Positions 24,601 through 36,700 of a stretch of 64,000 nt of DNA are shown piece after piece. A model generated the notes under the pieces. That model was given only the letters and a program-made list of their open reading frames with translations. It ran no database searches and had not been told where the DNA came from. The translations under genes and the position numbers were made by a program. This DNA is from Liriodendron chinense (taxonomy: Eukaryota > Streptophyta > Magnoliopsida > Magnoliales > Magnoliaceae): contig ML058405.1 in the NCBI GenBank assembly GCA_003013855.2, positions 2,663,976-2,727,975 on the forward strand, written 5' to 3'. Position 1 is the stretch's first letter. Every line of letters begins with the position of its first letter.

Positions 24601-27600
24601 AGAAAACCACCATAATGAGAAGCCTCCAGCTAGCTTTCCCGAATTTGCCAATCCCTCCTCCATGCCATGCCCAAAGAAGATCATCAACCGACTTCGAACA
24701 TTTCACTTTGAACATGTTGATTTTGAGACCCAAAAAGCTGCTTCGAAACAATGGAGAATTTTTCTGAGATTAGATGCAGCATTCATAAAGGCCTCACAAA
24801 ATAAGAGAGTATCATCAGCAAGTTGGATGTGGGTCACAGAGGGAGAAGAATGAGTAGCACGGAACCTTTTAATAAGGCCCACTTCCTCCCCTTTTGAGAG
24901 CATTTTACTAAAACCTTTAGAAGCTATAATAAAGAGGAAAGGAGACAACGGGCCACCCTGCCTCAAGCCTCTAGATGAAGACAAGAAGCCTTTGGGGGAT
25001 CCGTTCACTACCATCAAGAAGTACACTGAGGAGATCAAGAATGGATCCATGAACGCTAGTTCTGGCCAAAACCCAAAGGACCTAACCAGTAATCCAAGTT
25101 GTTCCAATTAACATGATCAAAAGCTTTCTCAATGTTGGGTTTACACACCAAACCTCCATGCCCAGCCCAATGGTGGGAGTCAATAAATTCATGGGCCAAC
25201 AAAGCACAATCCAGAATTTGGCGATTAGCTAGGAAGGCCACCTAAACCTTGGAAATAACCTTAGAGAGGACTGGGCAAAGCCTGGAGGCTAGAATTTTTT
25301 CAAGGATTTTATTTGGGGGAAAGTCTTTTGGCTTAATAGCTCCTTCAATTTTAGGAATGAAAGCTACAAAGGAAGCTCTCATGGCTATGGACAGAGAACT
25401 AGAGGAATAGAAATCATGGATAAACACAATTAAGTCGCATTTAACTAATTCCCAAAAAACTTAGAAAAAGGCTAAGGGAAAACCATTTGGGTTAGAAGAT
25501 TTGTCTCTTCCCAAGGAGAAAATTGCTTCCTTAATTTTGGCTCCCAAGAAGGGGGCTTTGAGATTCGAAGCTGCCTCAGAAAATTTGATAGAAACCAGAT
25601 TATCTAACCTTGGCCTTATCCAATTGTTGGCAGTGAGAGGATTAGAAAAGGAGACAAAAGAATCGCATACCTATTGTCTAGAATAAAGGGAATCATTACT
25701 AGAATTGCAGCTAATTTTATTGGAACAGGATCTAGTTAAGGTACTCTGTAACGGTAACGATGGTAATAACGGCCACCACTATTACCTTTACAATACAGGT
25801 CGTAATGGGTGTTACGGCCCCCGTAACGGTGATTACGATCTCTCTTTTTATTGAAAGAAAAAATTCGAAAAACATGTATTTGCCCTGTATCATTGAAAAG
25901 AAAATCCGAAAAACCTATATTTGCCCCGTAACAAACCATTACAAGGCTATTGCAGCCTCTACAAGGGGCGTAACAGGCCATTAATGGCAATTATAGGTCA
26001 GTTTTTCCATAACAATTGGTACGGCCATTATGACCCCCTAACGAGTAACAGTTACCATCGTTACCTTTACGTAACGGCCTTTACGGCCCTATAACAGCCT
26101 TTACAACACACCATCTAGCACTAGCAATGGCATGAAAAAAGAGAGCATTTTTGTCTCCTTCTTTCAGCCATTGGCTTTAAGAACATTGCTTCCATTTTAT
26201 TTCGTTTACGGCCATTATGACCCCGTAACGTGTAACAGTTACCATCGTTACCTTTACGTAACGGCCTTTACGGCTCTACAACGGCCTTTACGACACACCA
26301 TCTAGCACTAGCAATGGCATGAAAAAAGAGAGCATTTTTGTCTCCTTTTAGCCATTGGCTTTGAGAACATTGCTTCCATTTTATTTCGTCTTTGTAACGC
26401 CCTTGATTTTCGCCAACTCGGTATTGTATGTACTCGGGCGTCACTAGAAATTTTTCTGAATTGCTAGGCAAGCATAGGTGCATGTACTCGTATTCAGACT
26501 CAAAATACCTAAAAAGTGACTAGGGAACCTCGATTCTGAGAATCCAAAATCAATAGACTATACGGATTACTCTAATACACAAATCTAACCGTATAAATTC
26601 GATTACACATTCTTAGAGAACCCCTAACTTCACCTGATCGCTCAATCCTGGTCCCAACCTCGAGATCCATGAGTCGAGGGCCGAGATCCAAGAAACCAAC
26701 CATCAATTAATCATTAAAATAGAAGAACTGTACAAATTCGATTATACGCCCTTAGAAAGTTGATGAGTGTGCTTGATCATCAAACCTTAGGCTTGATCAC
26801 GTGGTCTAGGAATCTAAGGTTGAGATCTAACATACCCTACCGTCAATAAATCTATCCGACCGCAACATAATGAACATATAGCTAAGAACTACACAACTAA
26901 CGGGTTAGATCACACTCATAACCCGGATTAGACCAATGTCCCGTATGACTTAGGAATTAAGGGGCGGGAATGGATTTGGCTAAAACACCAATTCCGCTAA
27001 CTTTCTAGAGGCCAAACTTTAAACATAGGTAGATCGGACCCCAAATATCATACCCAAGAAATCTCACCTTCAAATCTATCCCAGAAATAGCTAAAATCGC
27101 TAAACAAGCTTTTGACCGCCCGTTAGTGGACCACCGAACCCAAAACTTAGGTAAGACGGCCCTCTCGCCGGGCTTGACAACCTTGGACCGGTGTCGTGGG
27201 AGAGCCAGTGCCCGAAATTACGTAGAGAGAATCAGCACAAGCACATGTAAGTGCAAATACTCATGCACAAAGACTAAACCAAGCTATCATTACTAAATAC
27301 ATATTTTCTTTGGTGGGCCATTAGGACCCTTGCATGTCCATGAGATTTAGAGCCTAGGCTCCAGATATAACATCAAACCTGTTCCCAGAGCTGTGCCCCC
27401 AATCGATGATCGGTAATCGTTGAATGATCTTCGTCTTGCATCCGATAAACCCCACATCCGAATGGCGTGAAATCATAACCATAGGTAGATCTCACTTTGA
27501 GAAAGCTATCCCATAGATTAGATTAGTCTAGGGGCCGGTCAAGTGGGCCCCACATGCTAAAACAGCCCCTCATAGGGCCATTTCCATAATATTTCAACAC

Positions 27601-27676
27601 ATAGGGCCATGTTTCTCAAAACCACCATTATAAAACTCCTTTCTCCAACCGACTTTCCTTTCATTTCTTCAGTTTC

Positions 27677-27735
<59 letters not shown>

Positions 27736-30700
27736 TTTACATGTCATCCCACCAAGCTCCAGCCACACTGATGCCCCTCTAACCACTATATTATGTAGTA
27801 GCTCTCCTTCAACCATTGCAAGAGGTTAATAGGAAGGAAATCCTCTAAGATCCGGCCATGTCTATTAGGTCTTTCTTAAATTTTCTGACATACAAACTCC
27901 ATTTTTGTAGGAATACCCAAGATTTCTTCAAAAGACTAAGGTGCGGACCATTATCTCTAGGTTGCTTAGGATAAAATGAAGTTAGTTGTAGTTAATGCCT
28001 AGAATTACTAAGATTGTATGCCTAGGTTAATGTAAGAATGACCTATCATGCTTAAATCGTTGTTTCATATGTTGCATGTTGCTTGCATGTGCTTGAATGT
28101 CATCATGGGTACTAGGTATGACTTGCATGCACATCTAAATATTGCCTAACTAGATTGTCATTGTGCTGAAATATTTTGCCTTATGTTATGAAGTGTTAAC
28201 TGAAGTTGTTTACTGTGAAGGTCCAGAATTTGTGATGAATCCATGTGATTATTGTTCCGTAAGTGCTGAAATTAAATACTCAATGATCTGAGGTTATGTT
28301 GTTGCTAATTTGCGTTGCTCTTATTCGTGTAAATTCGTCTTGAATGTTGTTCGGTTCGGTAAATGGATGAGAATCGAGGCGGCCACCTGAAGTTGGCCAT
28401 CATTGGGCTAAAAGGGTCGAATGAGTAGGAAGGCAGGTGACCAGCTGTGGTCTAAGGACCATGCGGGACTCGTGTGCCTAAGGTCGGCCTCCCCGTCTTT
28501 CTCCTCAGTCGAAGGTGTAACGTGACTCGTTGCTTTTACTCGAATCCAAGTACCAATGTTACCACTGAACAGGACCACTTAAAATCGTACGGCGAATCAA
28601 TCCCCAAGACTCGTGAGCCGAGGATGGTGGTATGGGACCTATGCCCGAGATGTCGGCCTACGCTGGAGTGGTGACTCCCCGTAGTGACCATTGAGCACTG
28701 ATAGAGGTGAATCAAATGCCCTGGGCGTGTATTGATTTAGTTTTGAGTAGCAAGCCCGCACCTCTGAATTGATTATTTATATTTGGTAATTGGGTGACAA
28801 CCCTTCTGCTTTGGCTTGGACATGACTAACGAGTCACTGCTTGACCATACATGGATCGAGAGGTTACTAGCGATGATATGTGCTCGCCACGTAGCGAGCC
28901 AGATGGTCCCAGGTTGGCCAGGTGATAGAACATTGGTACGGTGGCTTCGCCAACCGGCTAGATGCTTAAATGGAATAATTAACAACTCGGCTAACCATGC
29001 ATAGTTCGGCATGGCATGCATGTGCGGGTGATGGGGTGGTGCCTCATTCACTGGCGACTCGAGTCTGTGCGGGTGATGTGATGGTGTCACTCACTGTCTG
29101 TTGTGACCAAAACGGTGATTGGGCATTCATGTGCACTTCATGCATTAAGATTACAAGATATGGTTTTATAAATATGCCTATGTCTATTATGTGCGTATGT
29201 TCGACTCATTATTGACGACTTGGGTCTGTGCAAGTGATGTGGTGGTGCCACTCACTATCGGTTGTGACCAGAACAGTTCTATGCCAACGCCAATGTTTGT
29301 TATGTGTGTATGTTTAATTCATTACCTACATTTGACTATATTTGTGCCATAAGTAACTTAGGAAAATGGAACCACTGAGTTGATCACTCACTCTCAATCA
29401 TGGGACGGTGTTTTAAACACCAACCAAGCTATTTCATTGATACAGGTACCCCAGGTGTAAACGCACAAGATGAGGCCTACTTAGACCTGTTGAGTGGACC
29501 CTTTTTATGAGATGTGGTACTGTATATTTTAGTCTTAGCTCACTTAATTGCAGTTACGTCTTTATTTCATTGCTTAAATTGACCTATCATTATGATTTGA
29601 TGCCACGTGAATAAGACGCACGCATAACACGCATCTGCATACGCATGAGTGACACCCGGGATATCAGGGATCATGTTTGTACTCGACCCCTGAATTGTCA
29701 GGCTGTTACAATCTTACAAGATCATACTAGAGTAGTCTATCCTCAAGGTCTTAAGAGAAAAGTCCACCTCAGAGAGAGGGCTAGATTCTTCTTACACATT
29801 TAGAAGCTGAATTTTGGAAAGAATATTAATAGCAAAGCCAAGAGTTATTCCTGAGTCTCCTCCAATTGATCAAATTGTGCTTGAGAAGCTACAATTTCTA
29901 ACTCAAGACAAAACCAGGGCTACCAAAGATGATGAACAAGGACCACTAGTTGGAAATTAAGGAAGAGAATTGATCAACTTCCAACCAAGAGAGCTTGAAT
30001 CTAAAAGGCTTAGCCCCCAACTTTCCTCGATAGTCCAATAGTATTTGGACAATGGTCTGACGTAGGATGAGGAAGGCCCAGCTAGGAGATCAAAGGGAAG
30101 GCCTCTAACCAATCAGGGAAGACCAGAAACTGGTCCAGCTGACAAAGGATGGGAGGAGATTGACCGTTTGACCCAAGTATATTTAACATTCAACAAAGGA
30201 AGGTCAGTCAGATCATTCCAATCCAGTCAAAAGAAGATTTCATGCTCTTAGAGATCCTACCACCATTACATTTTTCAAAGGAGAAGCGGGTATCATTAAA
30301 GTCTCCCCCAAGGCACAACGAGAGGGAGCATTTAAGATGGATATTGTTAAGATCATCCCACAAAAGGTGTCTAGAAGAGGCTATACAACGCCCACAGATA
30401 TAGAAAATCCATTTGAAACCCCAAGAAATAAATCTAATAACCACAGAAACAATAAAAATAAAAAAAAGAACCGATAAGGGAATCCTCTTTGGCCCAAAGA
30501 CTCGAGTCCCAGTCCACAAGGATTCCCCCAAAAGAACCTATGGCGTCAAGAGAGATCCATTCTTTCTGGCGCACAACCCAGATAGAATCAATCTAGTTCT
30601 ACTTACAAACTAGAGCTTCAATTCCTAAATAGTGACGATCTGCACTCTGGATTTCCGACAGACATCCTTGACAAAAAGACCTTTTAGGCTTGCTTCCCGA

Positions 30701-33700
30701 GACACACGCACATTCCAAGAGAGAATCTTCATTGGCACACTAACTCACCCCTTCTACCCTTCTTGGAGGATCTGGAGGAAGAACCTACATCGAAGTTGGC
30801 AGAAGTTTTTTAAGAAGCATGCGAGATTTTTCAAATTGGGTGGATTTTTAGTATCCCCTAGGTTAACAGTAGTGGCTATGGGCCTATGTTCCACTTAGTC
30901 CTGAGATGTGTTGGGAAAATAGTTTTTGTATAGGGGGTATTATTTTCGAGAGGAAACAAAAATTTATTCGAAAGGGTCGCAAAGCGGGAAAGAATACAAA
31001 ACTAGGAACCCGGCAAACACAAGGAAACCCACCTCAGTAACCTATTAAGGAACCCAACCCAACAATAAATTACTAATCTTCCAAAGGATACCGTCCACGG
31101 AAGAGCATCTATCCCTAAAACATCGGTCATTTCATTCTTTCCAAATGCTCCAAAAAACTGCCAAGATGAGCAACCTCCAAGCTTCCTTCCCCTCTTTCCC
31201 CCCACCACCAACATGCCAAGCCTAGAGAAGAGCGTCGACCGACTCCGGCATTACCCAAGCGATGTGCAAAATAGAGAAGAAAAGGTCCCAAATTGTCCGC
31301 GCAACAAGACAATGAATAAAAAGATGATCAATTGACTTCGCGTCTCTCATGCACATCAAGCATATGTTGGCCAGGATTAGGATCTCCGCTGCAAATTTTC
31401 GATCGTCAGGATTCTTTTTCTTCCCACTAACCAAACGAAAACCGCAACCCTAGGAGGAGCCCCATAAAACCAATGGTGGAAATGATGAAACAGCCCTGTG
31501 GAGGGAACTGAAGCAGTTTTCGGTATTTTTTATTTTATTTATTTAAGGGCACTTTTGTAATTTCGTCCATTTATAAAATAATATAAGAGAAAAGTGGGAA
31601 CATGAGTCCTAGCTCTTAATTCCCTTCTCTCAAGTTTCTTCTCCTTTTTCTCTTCTTTCCATCTTTTCTTCTACTTACTTCTCTTTTCTATATCAACTTA
31701 CGCGGTATCGAAGCCATCCTAGAAGTGGTTTGGACTTTGTAATTCCTCCCAATTTAACCCAAGTTGCTAGATTTTTTTCATGAGGACTTTGTGCAGAAAA
31801 CGTGTTGTTTTTAGCATTGCTCCTCAAGTACAAGGAAATGCTCATGAAAAGGAGCGTACATGCCTTGTCGAATTATGAAGGCTTGTTGATTTCTCATAAG
31901 ATGATGTTAAAATCTTGTTCTTAAGATTGTCATGTGGAAGCAGTTCTTTTAATAGAATATCATTTCCTGTTAAGTCATATGCGATGTGGGTTTGGTATTG
32001 ATGTCAATTAGGGTGATAATGAGCCAACAATCTTCACGTTATTTTACTATGGAAGTATAGTTGTGTGTGAATCTCCTCTTGGGTCGATGTTTCTCTTTTG
32101 GCATTGAAGCAAGTTGACTGTGGAATATCAATGAAGCCCAAAAGAACAGTCGTTGGTTCCTCATCTCTTGGGAAATGTCTAGACATTCCTTCAATGCATC
32201 AATAACTTCTGTGAAGTAGAATGGAAAGAATTACCTTCTGTGGGCCAAATCTGGCGAGGTGTTTCTCCGAGCCCCGCCAAAAGGATCAATTCCTCAAGGA
32301 TCCTAAGCCGACGGAATCTGATCCAAAACACAGGCAATGGATGCGTGAGGATGCCAAGAATAGCTCTTAGTTATGGAATAGTATTGAGTCTAAGGTAAGT
32401 TCTAATTTGGTTTTCTTAAGCACGGCGAAGGGCGTTTGGGATACTGCAAGGGAGATGGAATACTGCAAGGAAAATGTATTCCTCATAACAGAATGTTTCT
32501 CGAGTGTATCAACTGTACAAGGAAATCTTTTCCTTTTAAAAGGGGGACAAGCCCCTAAGTGAATATTTCGCAAAGCTGACTGGAATGTGGGAAGAGATGG
32601 CCATATATCATCTCGTTACCTCAGATGTCCCCCTTATGAAGAAGCAGTGGGAAGATATGAAGGTAATAAAGCTTTTGTCTGGATTGCCCAAGGAATATCA
32701 ATCAACAAAGGATCAGATTTTGGGAGGAGTTTCCATTCCTTCAGTGGCAAAGATATATGCAAGACTTTAAAGAGTCTCCCTGGAGAATGAATTTGACAAC
32801 TCTCAGGTTAATGTATCTAGTAGAATGGCACTGGCCTCTTCATCTGGTTATTCTGGCTTTCGTGAAGGTCGTGGTAATCGCATTGGGCATGGTCTTCCCT
32901 GTGGTGGTAGAGGTGGTAGATTCCCAAGGAGAGGTAGAGGCGATCGTGATGGTAGAGGAGAGTGTACGTGTACTCATTGTGGCCTGACAAATCATACAGT
33001 GGACTTCTGTTGAGATCTTTATGGAAAACCTCAAGGACTAACCAAGTTCAAATGGTTGAGAGCCATGGTGTGCTGTAAAGGCCGTTATGAAAAGGTATCG
33101 GTGGCAACCGTTACACGTTACGGGGTCATAAAGGCCGTAACGATCGTTACCAAAAAAAAGATCCGTAGAAGCCGTTATAACCCTCATAAAGGCCCGTTAC
33201 ACCCCTCGTAAAGGCCGTAATGGCCCCATAACAGTCTATTACGGGGCCAATATAGATTTTTCAGGTTTTTTTTTCAATTTAAAAAAAATAGGGAGACCAT
33301 AACGGTTGTCACAGCCTGTATCATAAAGGTGATGGTGGTGGCCGTTACATCCACCGCTACCGTTTGCGGAATACCTTTTTGAGGATGCTTCTTCAGATGA
33401 TAGATCCACTACTCTTACTTCATCTAATCCTGGTGGTGATCAGATTAGTGTTTCGCTATCATGGGAGGAATATGCACTTTATCTTTCCTCTAGTGGTTCT
33501 ACATCCAACAATGCTCCATCCACCTTCACAGTCACTTTCCCTCAATTAGATAAAGCATATCTTTTGGCACCTTCCTCCCCATCTTCGATCATCGACTCTA
33601 GGACATCCGACCATATCTCTGGTAATCACAGTTTCTTATGTCCTTCAATCGTGCTTCATCAAATATGTCGGTTACTTTAGCTGATGGTACATCATCTAGC

Positions 33701-36700
33701 GTCATTGGTGTCGGTACTACTCAACATAACACATCAGTACCCCTGTCGTCTGTTCTATATGCACCCAATTTTCCTTTTAGTCTTTTATTTCTAAGTTAAC
33801 GTCTTTGAATTGTTTTGTCCTTCTTTTCTTCTTATTTTGTGTTTCAAGACCTCAAGATGGGCAAGACAATTGGTGGAGGTCATGAGAGAAATGGTATGTA
33901 CTACTTGTAGAAAGAACTAGTAGGTACGACAGTACTTCCTGCAAATTCGACAATTCAATGGCATCGTCGCTTGGGACATCCTTCTCTTCAAAATCTACAA
34001 CTCTCATTCAATCTCTTCCTAATGTGTCCAAGTGGGAGTGCAAAGCACGTGAACTGAGTAAACAACATAGAGTCCACTTCCCTTCTAGAATTGAGTCAAA
34101 ATGTGATATTCCTTTAAATTAATCCATAACGATGTGTGGGGACCCGCTCGATTCCCTAGTTTGTTAAGTTTTAGGTACTTTGTTATCTTTATTAATGATT
34201 ATTCTAGAATGAAATGGTTATATATAATAAAGCATAGGTCTAAAGTCTTTCATATATTTTTGAATTTTCATAATGTAATAAAGAATCAGTTTGGTGTAAA
34301 ATAGTGCATGTTAAGTTCGGATGATGCCTTGGAATTCATTTCTCGAGATTTTCAAACATACTTACAAAGTTAGGGCATCATTCATCAGACTTCTTGTGCT
34401 TACACACCACATCAAAATGAGGTCGTTGAGCATAAGAATAGAGATCTGGTGAAAGTTACTTGAGCCTTATTGTTATAAATGAATGTTCCGCAATTTTATT
34501 GGGGTGATACAATTCTTATTACGTGCCGTTTGATCAATAGGATGCCTTCATCAGTTTTAAATGGCAAAACTCTGTTCTCCTTGTTATTTCCTTATCAACC
34601 AGTTTTAGATGATCCTCCCAAAGTGTTTAGTTGCACCTACTTTGTTCATATATTTGGGTCAGGTCAAGACAAACTTTCGCCTCATTCCACAAAGTGTATT
34701 TTTCTGAAATATTCTTGTACTCAAAAGAGTTGTCGTTGTCGATGTTATTCCTACACTTAGAAACATTTTGTGACTACTGATGTCACCTTCTTTGAAAACA
34801 TTCCATTTTACATTAAAGATGAGCGTATTGTTGAAGTCACATCTGTGGAAACTCCCTTGCCAAATGCATTTCCTTCATAATTTGATGTTGAGTTGCCACT
34901 GCCAACTCAGAAGGATTTTATGCTTACTTACTATAGGAAAAGGAGAAAAGATCAGGCATTACAGACTATTCCTCTTCAGTACATACAATCAACTACTGTG
35001 CCTATTGAGGTTTTTGGGTCGTCTGAGTCTCATGAGGTTACAAATTATCTTCCCATCATTGTCTAAAAAGGTACTTGTTCTTGTGTTACTCATCCCATCT
35101 CCAATTTTGTTATCTTTTCTCATTTGTCTACAAATTATTGTAAGTTTGCCCTTACCTTCACCTTTCAAAAAAAACAAAGTTTGAGCCTTACCTTGTCTGT
35201 TGTACCGATTCCTTAGTCAGTACATAAGGCATTGTTGGATGAAAATTGGAAAAAAGCTATGGATGAAGAGATGAAAGCCATGTATATGTATTCCAATGAT
35301 ACCCAGATGCTGATTAATCTTCAATTAGGTAAGACTCCAGTAAAGTGTAGATGGGTGTACACAGTCAAGTTCCGACCTGATGGATCAATTGATCGTTACA
35401 AAGCCAAATTCGTCACCAAGGGGTATACACAAATTTATGGAGTAGATTATCTTGATATGTTTTCACCAGTCACTAAACTTAATTCGGTTTGGGCTCTTCT
35501 ATCAATAGCAGCAAATCATGATTGGGCACTTTCACAGCTAGATGTGAAGAACGCATTCCTGCATAGAGATTTACACGAGGAAGTCTACATGGAGCAACCT
35601 CCTGGGTATGTTGCTCAGGGGGAGTCATCTAAAGTATGCAGGTTAAACAAATCAATATATGGACTAAAACAATCAGCACGGGCCTAGTTTAAGAAGTTCA
35701 ATAGTGTGCTTGTGTCGTTTGGATTAAAAAGAAGGTAAATCACTCAATTTTCTCAAGACATTCTACCTCCAACGACATAATACTTGCTGTGTATGTTGAT
35801 GATATGATAGTGACTGGTGATGACTTGGAGGGCATTGAGAAGTTGAAGTCATATCTTCAAGCTCAGTTTCAGATCAAATAATCTTGGTCTTCTTCGACAT
35901 TGTTTGGGAATTGAAGTAGCAAGATCGAAAGTTGGTATAAATGTATGTCAAAGAAAATATGTTTGTGAGTTGTTAGACGAGACAAGTATGTTGGGTGCCA
36001 GACTGGTTGATACACCGATGAACCCTTACCTCAAGCTTGAACTTGAAGAAAGAGAAGTGTTAGAAGACCCTGGTACGTACAGGAGACTTGTTGGCAAGCT
36101 CATTTATTCGACCATCACCCAGCCTGATATTGCATTCCCCGTCAGTGCGGTGACTGGTGAGCCAGTTCATGCAAAATTGGAGGACATCACATCCCACGGT
36201 AGTAATGAGAATCCTCAGGTATTTGAAATGTTTACCTGGGAAGGGTATTTTATAAAGAGTTCATGGTCATCTCCAAGTAGCCTCAACTGTAGATTCTGTA
36301 GGGTCGAGATGTGATAGAAGGTCGACTACGGGTCACTGCACCTTCCTAGGCAATAATGTGGTTACTTGTAAAAGTAAGAAACAGGATGCAATTGCCAGAT
36401 CAAGTGTTGAAGCTAAATACAGGGCAATGGCGTATACAACTTGCAAACTTATAAGGTTAAAGTCTCTTCTCGAAGAATTGGGATTTGGAGTTCAGGTTCC
36501 AATGCCTTTACACTGCGACAATCAAGTTACGATACATATTGCCAATGATCCAGTGTTTCATGAGAGAATGAAGCATATAGAGGTCGATTGTCATTTCATT
36601 CGGAACAAAATATCTCAAGGAGAAATCCACATGCCTTATATTTCTTCCCACGATTAAGTTGCAGATTTATTCACCAAGGCTCTTGGAAAATCTCAGTTCG

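Larger units (their letters stand above)
26393..29710. mobile_element. Probable solo LTR (or non-coding LTR element), 3.3 kb
   Basis: It starts TGTAACGCCC and ends GGCTGTTACA, giving TG...CA ends and an inverted TGTAAC/GTTACA. Flanks GTCTT (26388-26392) and ATCTT (29711-29715) match at 4 of 5, as expected for a 5-bp duplication. The LINE linker stops at its left edge and the LINE endonuclease side resumes at its right. No gag-pol motif inside, only short frames, a (GA)n tract (27681-27733) and a tandem repeat at 29047-29330. TGTAACGCCC starts are common in Ty3-gypsy LTRs. Confidence 0.65.

Noticed and set aside
26393..29710. Tandem GGTGATGTG-TGGTG units as a CRISPR-like array
   Set aside because: Period about 160 bp, diverged, only two to three units, inside an LTR-like element of a plant genome.
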